A stretch of 64,000 nucleotides of DNA from Siderastrea siderea. Taxonomy: Eukaryota > Cnidaria > Anthozoa > Scleractinia > Rhizangiidae. Below are positions 1-7,851 of this stretch, one piece after another (positions within the stretch are counted from its first letter, which is position 1; the number at the start of each line of letters is the position of its first letter). Location: the NCBI GenBank assembly GCA_964030785.1, contig CAXIQD010000345.1, positions 22,706 to 86,705 on the forward strand. The letters run 5' to 3'. The notes under the pieces are model-generated. The model was given only the letters and a program-made list of their open reading frames with translations. It did no database searches and was not told the origin of the DNA. The translations under genes and the position numbers were made by a program.

Positions 1-30
1 GCGCACCTGAGCACGTGCAACACCTTTTTT
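1..30 (+). repeat. Tail of B2 from the preceding HOR
   Basis: The window opens inside B2, at GCGCACCTGAGCACGTGC followed by AACACC and T6. This is the same 30 nt that ends every B2, so the array continues to the left of the window. Confidence 0.95.
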
Positions 31-682
31 AGCCTCTGGGAATGCTCCAAAATGGGGTTTTTTCCCTAAGGATCTCCCATATCGCGATTTCTTTGTACTT
101 TTGCACAAAAGGAATTTTTTTCGGATGGTCCCAAAGGGTTTGAATGCATTTGGGACCTTTGCGCATGCAGCTGAGAGCGGCAATTAGCTTTTTAGGGTCT
201 GGGAATGCCTGAAAATGGGGTTTTTTCCCTAAGGATCTGGCATATCGCGATTTCTTTGTACTTTTGCACAAAAGGAATGTTTTTCGGATGGTCCCAAAGG
301 GTTTGAATGCGTTTGGGACCTTTGCGCATGCAGCTGAGAGCGGCAATTAGCTTTTTTCTGCTTTTTGGGACGAATTCAAGCCCTGAAAAAGTGCAGCATT
401 TTTTAGTATCGCCAAATTCTATAAAAATAGCGCCAAATGCATTGTTTTTTGGTGCCGCAACGGGATCTGAGGTGCTTTTATGCTGGGGCCGTTGCACCAA
501 AATCAGCACTTTTTTGAGGGACCCACCCCACCCCTCTGAAAACGGAAATATCCACCTTATGGACAAAATCGCAGACTTTCTACACAATAAACTTTTTTTT
601 CTGATAGCCCCGAGGGATTTGCATTTTTTGGGGCCTCTGGGGAGCATTTTTAGCGCACCTGAGCACGTGCAACACCTTTTTT
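31..682 (+). repeat. HOR 1, k=2, 652 bp
   Basis: Af + one further A + B1 + B2. Af has CTCCCAT instead of CTCACAT, as in HORs 24 and 25. The last A lacks the Al marker, has GGAATGTTTTTCGG and GCGTTTGGG, and B1 reads GGGACGAATTC. The GGAATGTTTTT variant recurs only in HOR 39. Confidence 0.93.
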
Positions 683-1333
683 AGCCTCTGGGAATGCTCC
701 AAAATGGGGTTTTTTCCCTAAGGATCTCACATATCGCGATTTCTTTGTACTTTTGCACAAAAGGAATTTTTTTCGGATGGTCCCAAAGGGTTTGAATGCA
801 TTTGGGACCTTTGCGCATGCAGCCGAGAGCGGCAATTAGCTTTTTAGGGTCTGGGAATGCCTGAAAATGGGGTTTTTTCCCTAAGGATCTGGCATATCGC
901 GATTTCTTTGTACTTTTGCACAAAAGGAATTTTTGTCGGATGGTCCCAAAGGGTTTGAATGCATTTGGGACCTTTGCGCATGCAGCTGAGAGCGGCAATT
1001 AGCTTTTTTCTGCTTTTTGGGACCAATTCAAGCCCTGAAAAAGTGCAGCATTTTTTAGTATCGCCAAATTCTATAAAAATAGCGCCAAATGCATTGTTTT
1101 TTGGTGCCGCAACGGGATCTGAGGTGCTTTTATGCTGGGGCCGTTGCACCAAAATCAGCACTTTTTTGAGGGACCCACCCACCCCTCTGAAAACGGAAAT
1201 ATCCACCTTATGGACAAAATCGCAGACTTTCTACACAATAAACTTTTTTTTCTGATAGCCCCGAGGGATTTGCATTTTTTGGGGCCTCTGGGGAGCATTT
1301 TTAGCGCACCTGAGCACGTGCAACACCTTTTTT
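683..1333 (+). repeat. HOR 2, k=2, 651 bp
   Basis: Af-Al-B1-B2. One C is missing from the C-rich tract of B2 (ACCCACCCACCCC near 1175), which shifts every reading frame through the block. HORs 48 and 49 share this deletion. Confidence 0.93.
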
Positions 1334-2149
1334 AGCCTCTGGGAATGCTCCAAAATGGGGTTTTTTCCCTAAGGATCTCACATATCGCGATTTCTTTGTA
1401 CTTTTGCACAAAAGGAATTTTTTTCGGATGGTCCCAAAGGGTTTGAATGCATTTGGGACCTTTGCGCATGCAGCTGAGAGCGGCAATTAGCTTTTTAGGG
1501 TCTGGGAATGCCTGAAAATGGGGTTTTTTCCCTAAGGATCTGGCATATCGCGATTTCTTTGTACTTTTGCACAAAAGGAATTTTTTTCGGATGGTCCCAA
1601 AGGGTTTGAATGCATTTGGGACCTTTGCGCATGCAGCCGAGAGCGGCAATTAGCTTTTTAGGGTCTGGGAATGCCTGAAAATGGGGTTTTTTCCCTAAGG
1701 ATCTGGCATATCGCGATTTCTTTGTACTTTTGCACAAAAGGAATTTTTGTCGGATGGTCCCAAAGGGTTTGAATGCATTTGGGACCTTTGCGCATGCAGC
1801 TGAGAGCGGCAATTAGCTTTTTTCTGCTTTTTTGCGACCAATTCAAGCCCTGAAAAAGTGCAGCATTTTTTAGTATCGCCAAATTCTATAAAAATAGCGC
1901 CAAATGCATTGTTTTTTGGTGCCGCAACGGGATCTGAGGTGCTTTTATGCTGGGGCCGTTGCACCAAAATCAGCACTTTTTTGAGGGACCCACCCCACCC
2001 CTCTGAAAACGGAAATATCCACCTTATGGACAAAATCGCAGACTTTCTACACAATAAACTTTTTTTTCTGATAGCCCCGAGGGATTTGCATTTTTTGGGG
2101 CCTCTGGGGAGCATTTTTAGCGCACCTGAGCACGTGCAACACCTTTTTT
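1334..2149 (+). repeat. HOR 3, k=3, 816 bp
   Basis: Af-Am-Al-B1-B2. B1 has CTTTTTTGCGACC with one extra T, shared with HOR 27, which lies 17,931 bp downstream. Confidence 0.93.
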
Positions 2150-2965
2150 AGCCTCTGGGAATGCTCCAAAATGGGGTTTTTTCCCTAAGGATCTCACATA
2201 TCGCGATTTCTTTGTACTTTTGGACAAAAGGAATTTTTTTCGGATGGTCCCAAAGGGTTTGAATGCATTTGGGACCTTTGCGCATGCAGCTGAGAGCGGC
2301 AATTAGCTTTTTAGGGTCTGGGAATGCCTGAAAATGGGGTTTTTTCCCTAAGGATCTGGCATATCGCGATTTCTTTGTACTTTTGCACAAAAGGAATTTT
2401 TTTCGGATGGTCCCAAAGGGTTTGAATGCATTTGGGACCTTTGCGCATGCAGCCGAGAGCGGCAATTAGCTTTTTAGGGTCTGGGAATGCCTGAAAATGG
2501 GGTTTTTTCCCTAGGGATCTGGCATATCGCGATTTCTTTGTACTTTTGCACAAAAGGAATTTTTGTCGGATGGTCCCAAAGGGTTTGAATGCATTTGGGA
2601 CCTTTGCGCATGCAGCTGAGAGCGGCAATTAGCTTTTTTCTGCTTTTTTGGGACCAATTCAAGCCCTGAAAAAGTGCAGCATTTTTTAGTATCCCCAAAT
2701 TCTATAAAAATAGCGCCAAATGCATTGTTTTTTGGTGCCGCAACGGGATCTGAGGTGCTTTTATGCTGGGGCCGTTACACCAAAATCAGCACTTTTTTGA
2801 GGGACCCACCCAACCCCTTTGAAAACGGAAATATCCACCTTATGGACAAAATCGCAGACTTTCTACACAATAAACTTTTTTTTCTGATAGCCCCGAGGGA
2901 TTTGCATTTTTTGGGGCCTCTGGGGAGCATTTTTAGCGCACCTGAGCACGTGCAACACCCTTTTT
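2150..2965 (+). repeat. HOR 4, k=3, 816 bp
   Basis: Af-Am-Al-B1-B2. Af has TTTGGACAAAAG; Al has CCCTAGGGATCT; B1 has an extra T and TATCCCCAAATTC, then GTTACACC; B2 has CCCAACCCCTTTG and ends ACACCCTTTTT. Several of these are shared with HORs 28-29. Confidence 0.93.
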
Positions 2966-4102
2966 AGCCTCTGGGAATGCTCCAAAATGGGGTTTTTTCC
3001 CTAAGGATCTCACATATCGCGATTTCTTTGTACTTTTGCAGAAAAGGAATTTTTTTCGGATGGTCCCAAAGGGTTTGAATGCATTTGGGACATTTGCGCA
3101 TGCAGCTGAGAGCGGCAATTAGCTTTTTAGGGTCTGGGAATGCCTGAAAATGGGGTTTTTTCCCTAAGGATCTGGCATATCGCGATTTCTTTGTACTTTT
3201 GCACAAAAGGAATTTTTGTCGGATGGTCCCAAAGGGTTTGAATGCATTTGGGACCTTTGCGCATGCAGCCGAGAGCGGCAATTAGCTTTTTAGGGTCTGG
3301 GAATGCCTGAAAATGGGGGTTTTTCCCTAAGGATCTGGCATATCGCGATTTCTTTGTACTTTTGCACAAAAGGAATTTTTGTCGGATGGTCCAAAGGGTT
3401 TGAATGCATTTGGGACCTTTGCGCATGCAGCGGAGAGCGGCAATTAGCTTTTTAGGGTCTGGGAATGCCTGAAAATGGGGTTTTTCCCTAAGGATCTGGG
3501 ATATCGCGATTTCTTTGTACTTTTGCACAAAAGGAATTTTTTTCGGATGGTCCCAAAGGGTTTGAATGCATTTGGGACCTTTGCGCATGCAGCCGAGAGC
3601 GGCAATTAGCTTTTTAGGGTCTGGGAATGCCTGAAAATGGGGTTTTTTCCCTAAGGATCTGGCATATCGCGATTTCTTGTACTTTTGCACAAAGGAATTT
3701 TTGTCGGATGGTCCCAAAGGGTTTGAATGCATTTGGGACCTTTGCGCCATGCAGCTGAGAGCGGCAATTAGCTTTTTTCTGCTTTTTGGGACCAATTCAA
3801 GCCCTGAAAAAGTGCAGCATTTTTTAGTATCGCCAAATTCTATAAAAATAGCGCCAAATGCATTGTTTTTGGTGCCGCAACGGGATCTGAGGTGCTTTTA
3901 TGCTGGGGCCGTTGCACCAAAATCAGCACTTTTTTGAGGGACCCACCCCACCCCTCTGAAAACGGAAATATCCACCTTATGGACAAAATCGCAGACTTTC
4001 TACACAATAAACTTTTTTTTCTGATAGCCCCGAGGGATTTGCATTTTTTGGGGCCTCTGGGGAGCATTTTTAGCGCACCTGAGCACGTGCAACACCTTTT
4101 TT
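2966..4102 (+). repeat. HOR 5, k=5, 1,137 bp, with a cluster of indels
   Basis: The only k=5 unit; five A monomers then B1-B2. Af has GCAGAAAAGG, as in HORs 28-30. The second and third monomers carry the Al marker, the fourth does not, the fifth does. Six single-base indels fall between about 3391 and 3870 (one C lost, T lost near 3481, T and A lost near 3677-3692, C gained near 3747, T lost near 3865), net -4. The third monomer has G5T5 where the consensus has G4T6, as in HOR 30. Confidence 0.9.
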
Positions 4103-4152
4103 AGCCTCTGGGAATGCTCCAAAATGGGGTTTTTTCCCTAAGGATCTCACAT

Positions 4153-4160
4153 ATCGCGAT
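4153..4160. other. 8 bp palindrome ATCGCGAT in A monomers
   Basis: Perfect self-complementary octamer at A positions 51-58, shown here in the Af of HOR 6. It recurs every 163 bp in A monomers. B2 has only AATCGCAGA and B1 only TATCGCCAA at the matching place. It contains two CpGs, which would be potential methylation sites. Variants TATCACGATT (for example near 33657 and 38378) break it. No function is known to me. Confidence 0.85.
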
Positions 4161-4169
4161 TTCTTTGTA

Positions 4170-4183
4170 CTTTTGCACAAAAG
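4170..4183. other. Inverted repeat CTTTTG-CA-CAAAAG in A monomers
   Basis: Six-bp perfect arms around a 2 nt centre at A positions 68-81, shown in the Af of HOR 6 and present in most A monomers. Several HORs break it (GCAGAAAAGG near 3038, 20153, 20970 and 21949; GCAAAAAAGG near 5969 and 33027; GCGAAAAAGG near 46387 and 50463). Confidence 0.8.
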
Positions 4184-4198
4184 GAATTTTTTTCGGAT

Positions 4199-4229
4199 GG
4201 TCCCAAAGGGTTTGAATGCATTTGGGACC
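4199..4229. other. 9 bp inverted repeat GGTCCCAAA / TTTGGGACC in A monomers
   Basis: Perfect 9 bp arms with a 13 nt spacer (GGGTTTGAATGCA), at A positions 97-105 and 119-127. Here the arms are 4199-4207 and 4221-4229. It recurs in nearly every A monomer. The spacer often varies (GCGTTT for GCATTT) while the arms rarely do. Uncompensated arm changes exist (AATCCCAAA near 45430, 49506 and 55376; GGGACTTTT in several Af copies). It could extrude a cruciform or bind a dimeric protein; this is inference. Confidence 0.9.
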
Positions 4230-4265
4230 TTTGCGCATGCAGCTGAGAGCGGCAATTAGCTTTTT

Positions 4266-4428
4266 AGGGTCTGGGAATGCCTGAAAATGGGGTTTTTTCC
4301 CTAAGGATCTGGCATATCGCGATTTCTTTGTACTTTTGCACAAAAGGAATTTTTTTCGGATGGTCCCAAAGGGTTTGAATGCATTTGGGACCTTTGCGCA
4401 TGCAGCCGAGAGCGGCAATTAGCTTTTT
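4266..4428 (+). repeat. Reference Am monomer (middle A monomer, HOR 6)
   Basis: Typical 163 bp Am copy: starts AGGGTCTGGGAATGCCTG, carries CTGGCATATCGCG and the uninterrupted T7 at positions 85-91. Am is the copy-number-variable part of the HOR: absent in k=2 units, one copy in k=3, two in k=4, up to five middle monomers in k=7. This copy has CAGCCG in place of the palindromic CAGCTG, a common C/T polymorphism. Confidence 0.95.
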
Positions 4429-4591
4429 AGGGTCTGGGAATGCCTGAAAATGGGGTTTTTTCCCTAAGGATCTGGCATATCGCGATTTCTTTGTACTTTT
4501 GCACAAAAGGAATTTTTGTCGGATGGTCCCAAAGGGTTTGAATGCATTTGGGACCTTTGCGCATGCAGCTGAGAGCGGCAATTAGCTTTTT
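4429..4591 (+). repeat. Reference Al monomer (last A monomer, HOR 6)
   Basis: 163 bp, like Am but with T to G at position 90, giving GGAATTTTTGTCGG. This marker is found mostly in the A monomer directly before B1. Exceptions, where the last A lacks it, are HORs 1, 9, 12, 13, 17, 19, 21, 25 and 41. Internal monomers that do carry it occur in HORs 5, 23, 24, 52 and 55. Both kinds of exception suggest exchange junctions. Confidence 0.93.
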
Positions 4592-4654
4592 TCTGCTTTT
4601 TGGGACCAATTCAAGCCCTGAAAAAGTGCAGCATTTTTTAGTATCGCCAAATTC

Positions 4655-4664
4655 TATAAAAATA
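4655..4664 (+). promoter_or_regulatory. TATA-like motif TATAAAAATA in B1
   Basis: Each B1 carries TATAAAAATA in the context AAATTCTATAAAAATAGCGC, one per HOR. It matches the core eukaryotic TATA consensus, but no start site, partner element or transcript can be seen, and AT-rich satellite yields such motifs by chance. One copy (near 58115) has an extra A. Confidence 0.3.
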
Positions 4665-4691
4665 GCGCCAAATGCATTGTTTTTTGGTGCC

Positions 4692-4730
4692 GCAACGGGA
4701 TCTGAGGTGCTTTTATGCTGGGGCCGTTGC
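4692..4730. other. Inverted repeat GCAACGG / CCGTTGC in B1
   Basis: Perfect 7 bp arms at 4692-4698 and 4724-4730 with a 25 nt spacer. Allowing a 3 nt bulge (CGC) on the left, the arms extend to GGTGC-AACGG against CCGTTGCACC. The centre is about 120 nt into B1, near where the A dyad is centred (112). Recurs once per HOR with few changes. Confidence 0.8.
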
Positions 4731-4841
4731 ACCAAAATCAGCACTTTTTTGAGGGACCCACCCCACCCCTCTGAAAACGGATATATCCACCTTATGGACA
4801 AAATCGCAGACTTTCTACACAATAAACTTTTTTTTCTGATA

Positions 4842-4869
4842 GCCCCGAGGGATTTGCATTTTTTGGGGC
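4842..4869. other. GCCCC / GGGGC dyad in B2
   Basis: Arms at 4842-4846 and 4865-4869 with an 18 nt spacer. By alignment this is the counterpart of GTCCC/GGGAC inside the 9 bp inverted repeat of A, where 19 nt separate the two. One A-to-B2 T to C change on the left is matched by A to G on the right, so base pairing is kept. Confidence 0.75.
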
Positions 4870-4897
4870 CTCTGGGGAGCATTTTTAGCGCACCTGA

Positions 4898-4905
4898 GCA
4901 CGTGC
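4898..4905. promoter_or_regulatory. Palindrome GCACGTGC (CACGTG core) near the end of B2
   Basis: Eight-bp perfect palindrome containing the CACGTG core recognised by many bHLH and plant bZIP factors. One per HOR, ending 12 nt before the next Af in this copy, and unchanged in every copy I looked at. Binding is inferred only from the core motif. Confidence 0.4.
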
Positions 4906-4917
4906 AACACCTTTTTT

Positions 4918-5569
4918 AGCCTCTGGGAATGCTCCAAAATGGGGTTTTTTTTCTAAGGATCTCACATATCGCGATTTCTTTGTACTTTTGCACAAAAGGA
5001 ATTTTTTTCGGATGGTCCCAAAGGGTTTGAATGCATTTGGGACCTTTGCGCATGCAGCTGAGAGCGGCAATTAGCTTTTTAGTGTCTGGGAATGCCTGAA
5101 AATGGGGTTTTTTCCCTAAGGATCTGGCATATCGCGATTTCTTTGTACTTTTGCACAAAAGGAATTTTTGTCGGATGGTCCCAAAGGGTTTGAATGCATT
5201 TGGGACCTTTGCGCATGCAGCTGAGAGCGGCAATTAGCTTTTTTCTGCTTTTTGGGACCAATTCAAGCCCTGAAAAAGTGCAGCATTTTTTAGTATCGCC
5301 AAATTCTATAAAAATAGCGCCAAATGCATTGTTTTTTGGTGCCGCAACGGGATCTGAGGTGTTTTTATGCTGGGGCCGTTGCACCAAAATCAGCACTTTT
5401 TTGAGGGACCCAGCCCACCCCTCTGAAAACGGAAATATCCACCTTATGGACAAAATCGCAGACTTTCTACACAATAAACTTTTTTTTCTGATAGCCCCGA
5501 GGGATTTGCATTTTTTGGGGCCTCTGGGGAGCATTTTTAGCGCACCTGAGCACGTGCAACACCTTTTTT
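4918..5569 (+). repeat. HOR 7, k=2, 652 bp
   Basis: Af-Al-B1-B2. Af has GGGGTTTTTTTTCTAAGG in place of GGGG-T6-CCC. The Al start reads AGTGTCTGGG, B1 has GAGGTGTTTTTATG, and B2 has CCCAGCCCACCC. Confidence 0.93.
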
Positions 5570-6384
5570 AGCCTCTGGGAATGCTCCAAAATGGGGTTTT
5601 TTCCCTAAGGATCTCACATATCGCGATTTCTTTGTACTTTTGCACAAAAGGAATTTTTTTCGGATGGTCCCAAAGGGTTTGAATGCATTTGGGACTTTTG
5701 CGCATGCAGGCGAGAGCGGCAATTAGCTTGTTAGGGTCTGGGAATGCCTGAAAATGGGGTTTTTTCCCTAAAGATCTGGCATATCGCGATTTCTTTGTAC
5801 TTTTGCACAAAAGGAATTTTTTTCGGATGGTCCCAAAGGGTTTGAATACATTTGGGACCTTTGCGCATGCAGCTGAGAGCGGCAATTAGCTTTTTAGGGT
5901 CTGGGAATGCCTGAAAATGGGGTTTTTTCCCTAAGGATCTGGCATATCGCGATTTCTTTGTACTTTTGCAAAAAAGGAATTTTTGTCGGATGGTCCCAAA
6001 GGGTTTGAATGCATTTGGGACCTTTGCGCATGCAGCTGAGAGCGGCAATTAGCTTTTTTCTGCTTTTTGGGACCAATTCAAGCCCTGAAAAAGTGCAGCA
6101 TTTTTTAGTATCGCCAAATTCTATAAAAATAGCGCCAAATGCATTGTTTTTTGGTGCCGCAACGGGATCTGAGGTGCTTTTATGCCGGGGCCGTTGCACC
6201 AAAATCAGCACTTTTTTGAGGGACCCACCCCACCCCTCTGAAAACGGAAATATCCACCTTATGGACAAAATCGCAGACTTTCTACACAATAAACTTTTTT
6301 TTCTGATAGCCCCGAGGGATTTGCATTTTTTGGGGCCTCTGGGGAGCATTTTTAGCGCACCTGAGCACGTGCAACACCTTTTTT
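5570..6384 (+). repeat. HOR 8, k=3, 815 bp
   Basis: Af-Am-Al-B1-B2, more diverged than its neighbours: GGGACTTTTGCGC and CAGGCGAGAGC in Af, GCTTGTTAGGG at the Af-Am junction, CTAAAGATCTGG and GAATACATTT in Am, GCAAAAAAGG in Al, ATGCCGGGG in B1. Confidence 0.93.
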
Positions 6385-7036
6385 AGCCTCTGGGAATGCT
6401 CCAAAATGGGGTTTTTTCCCTAAGGATCTCACATATCGCGATTTCTTTGTACTTTTGCACAAAAGGAATTTTTTTCGGATGGTCCCAAAGGGTTTGAATG
6501 CATTTGGGACCTTTGCGCATGCAGCTGAGAGCGGCAATTAGCTTTTTAGGGTCTGGGAATGCCTGAAAATGGGGTTTTTTCCCTAAGGATCTGGCATATC
6601 GCGATTTCTTTGTACTTTTGCACAAAAGGAATTTTTTTCGGATGGTCCCAAAGGGTTTGAATGCATTTGGGACCTTTGCGCATGCAGCTGAGAGCGGCAA
6701 TTAGCTTTTTTCTGCTTTTTGGGACCAATTCAAGCCCTGAAAAAGTGCAGCATTTTTTAGTATCGCCAAATTCTATAAAAATAGCGCCAAATGCATTGTT
6801 TTTTGGTGCCGCAACGGGATCTGAGGTGCTTTTATGCTGGGGCCGTTGCACCAAAATCAGCACTTTTTTGAGGGACCCACCCCACCCCTCTGAAAACGGA
6901 AATATCCACCTTATGGACAAAATCGCAGACTTTCTACACAATAAACTTTTTTTTCTGATAGCCCCGAGGGATTTGCATTTTTTGGGGCCTCTGGGGAGCA
7001 TTTTTAGCGCACCTGAGCACGTGCAACACCTTTTTT
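6385..7036 (+). repeat. HOR 9, k=2, 652 bp
   Basis: Two A monomers; the last has T7 as in Am, so the Al marker is missing and the unit looks like Af-Am joined straight to B1. Otherwise close to consensus. Confidence 0.94.
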
Positions 7037-7851
7037 AGCCTCTGGGAATGCTCCAAAATGGGGTTTTTTCCCTAAGGATCTCACATATCGCGATTTCTTT
7101 GTACTTTTGCACAAAAGGAATTTTTTTCGGATGGTCCCAAAGGGTTTGAATGCATTTGGGACCTTTGCGCATGCAGCTGAGAGCGGCAATTAGCTTTTTA
7201 GGGTCTGGGAATGCCTGAAAATGGGGTTTTTTCCCTAAGGATCTGGCATATCGCGATTTCTTTGTACTTTTGCACAAAAGGAATTTTTTTCGGATGGTCC
7301 CAAAGGGTTTGAATGCATTTGGGACCTTTGCGCATGCAGCCGAGAGCGGCAATTAGCTTTTTAGGGTCTGGGAATGCCTGAAAATGGGGTTTTTTCCCTA
7401 GGGATCTGGCATTTCGCGATTTCTTTGTACTTTTGCACAAAAGGAATTTTTGTCGGATGGTCCCAAAGGGTTTGAATGCATTTGGGACCTTTGCGCATGC
7501 AGCTGAGAGCGGCAATTAGCTTTTTTCTGCTTTTTGGGACCAATTCAAGCCCTGAAAAAGTGCAGCATTTTTTAGTATCGCCAAATTCTATAAAAATAGC
7601 GCCAAATGCATTGTTTTTTGGTGCCGCAACGGGATCTGAGGTGCTTTTATGCCGGGGCCGTTGCACCAAAATCAGCACTTTTTTGAGGGACCCACCCCAC
7701 CCCTCTGAAAACGGAAATATCCACCTTATGGACAAAATCGCAGACTTTCTACACAATAAACTTTTTTTTCTGATAGCCCCGAGGGATTTGCATTTTTTGG
7801 GGCCTCTGGGGAGCATTTTTAGCGCACCTGAGCACGTGCAACACCTTTTTT
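7037..7851 (+). repeat. HOR 10, k=3, 815 bp
   Basis: Af-Am-Al-B1-B2. Al has CCCTAGGGATCTGGCATTTCGCG, which breaks the ATCGCGAT palindrome, and B1 has ATGCCGGGG. Confidence 0.93.

Larger units (their letters stand above)
4103..4265 (+). repeat. Reference Af monomer (first A monomer, HOR 6)
   Basis: Typical 163 bp Af copy, given as reference for all first monomers. It starts AGCCTCTGGGAATGCTCC, has CTCACAT where Am and Al have CTGGCAT, and ends CAATTAGCTTTTT. Af always directly follows the T tract that ends B2. It contains the three dyads listed separately for this copy. Confidence 0.95.
4592..4750 (+). repeat. Reference B1 monomer (HOR 6), diverged A-family unit
   Basis: First half of the 326 bp block. 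It follows the terminal AGCTTTTT of Al and ends in ATCAGCACTTTTTT, the same kind of T tract that ends A. Weak similarity to A is visible in order: TATCGCCAAATTCT against A TATCGCGATTTCTT, then GCGCCAAATGCATT against A GCACAAAAGGAATT, then a T6 run, then a stretch with an inverted repeat where A has its own. It carries one TATAAAAATA. The homology to A is an inference from this order and the 163 bp register. Confidence 0.85.
4103..4917 (+). repeat. HOR 6, k=3, 815 bp (reference unit)
   Basis: Near-consensus Af-Am-Al-B1-B2. The one notable change is ACGGATATATCC in B2, a variant not seen again until HORs 73 and 75-77. Confidence 0.95.
4751..4917 (+). repeat. Reference B2 monomer (HOR 6), diverged A-family unit
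   Basis: Second half of the 326 bp block, from GAGGGACCCACCCC to the T6 before the next Af. Similarity to A is clearer than in B1: 15 of 21 positions match between 4836-4856 and A positions 92-112 (Af 4194-4214), followed in both by TTTGGGRCCT. It contains T8 at 4828-4835, a GCCCC/GGGGC dyad and GCACGTGC. This copy has ACGGATATATCC where most have ACGGAAATATCC. Confidence 0.88.

Noticed and set aside
2966..4102. HOR 5 as a boundary or insertion site of a mobile element
   Set aside because: It is still made only of A, B1 and B2. Extra length is whole A monomers and the other changes are single-base indels; no target-site duplication or foreign sequence is present.
4207..4220. RNA polymerase III B-box-like GGTTTGAATGC in the spacer of the A inverted repeat
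   Set aside because: It resembles GGTTCGANNCC but lacks the critical C of TTC and the first C of the final CC. Only a weak A-box-like TGGCATATCGC lies upstream, and no tRNA fold is possible.
4429..4440. Plant-type telomere heptamer TTTAGGG at each Am and Al start
   Set aside because: Only one heptamer per monomer (CTTTTTAGGGTCTGGG), never in tandem, so it is not telomeric sequence.
4264..4581. Recurrent 61, 105 and 151-codon ORFs on the - strand, some overlapping each other
   Set aside because: 163 is not a multiple of 3, so the same monomer is read in successive frames and two of them happen to lack stops. Lengths simply follow monomer count, the translations are the same low-complexity peptide in two frames, and longer ones (up to about 222 codons near 3127-3795) arise only from indels.
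4689..4702. CENP-B box in B1 around CGCAACGGGATC
   Set aside because: The CGGG part is present, but the TTCG half and the central A do not match at the required spacing. No other site in A, B1 or B2 fits.
4842..4890. Rho-independent terminator (GC dyad then T run) in B2
   Set aside because: The 5 bp arms are separated by 18 nt and the T5 run lies about 20 nt after the right arm. The context is eukaryotic satellite, not a gene end.
4542..4919. Recurrent 125-codon ORF on the + strand through Al-B1-B2, one per HOR
   Set aside because: It is not a gene. Single-base indels in the block (HORs 2, 3, 30, 32, 48, 49, 73) and a stop in HOR 57 break it without any sign of frame correction, no domain is recognisable, and it starts inside one repeat type and ends in another.
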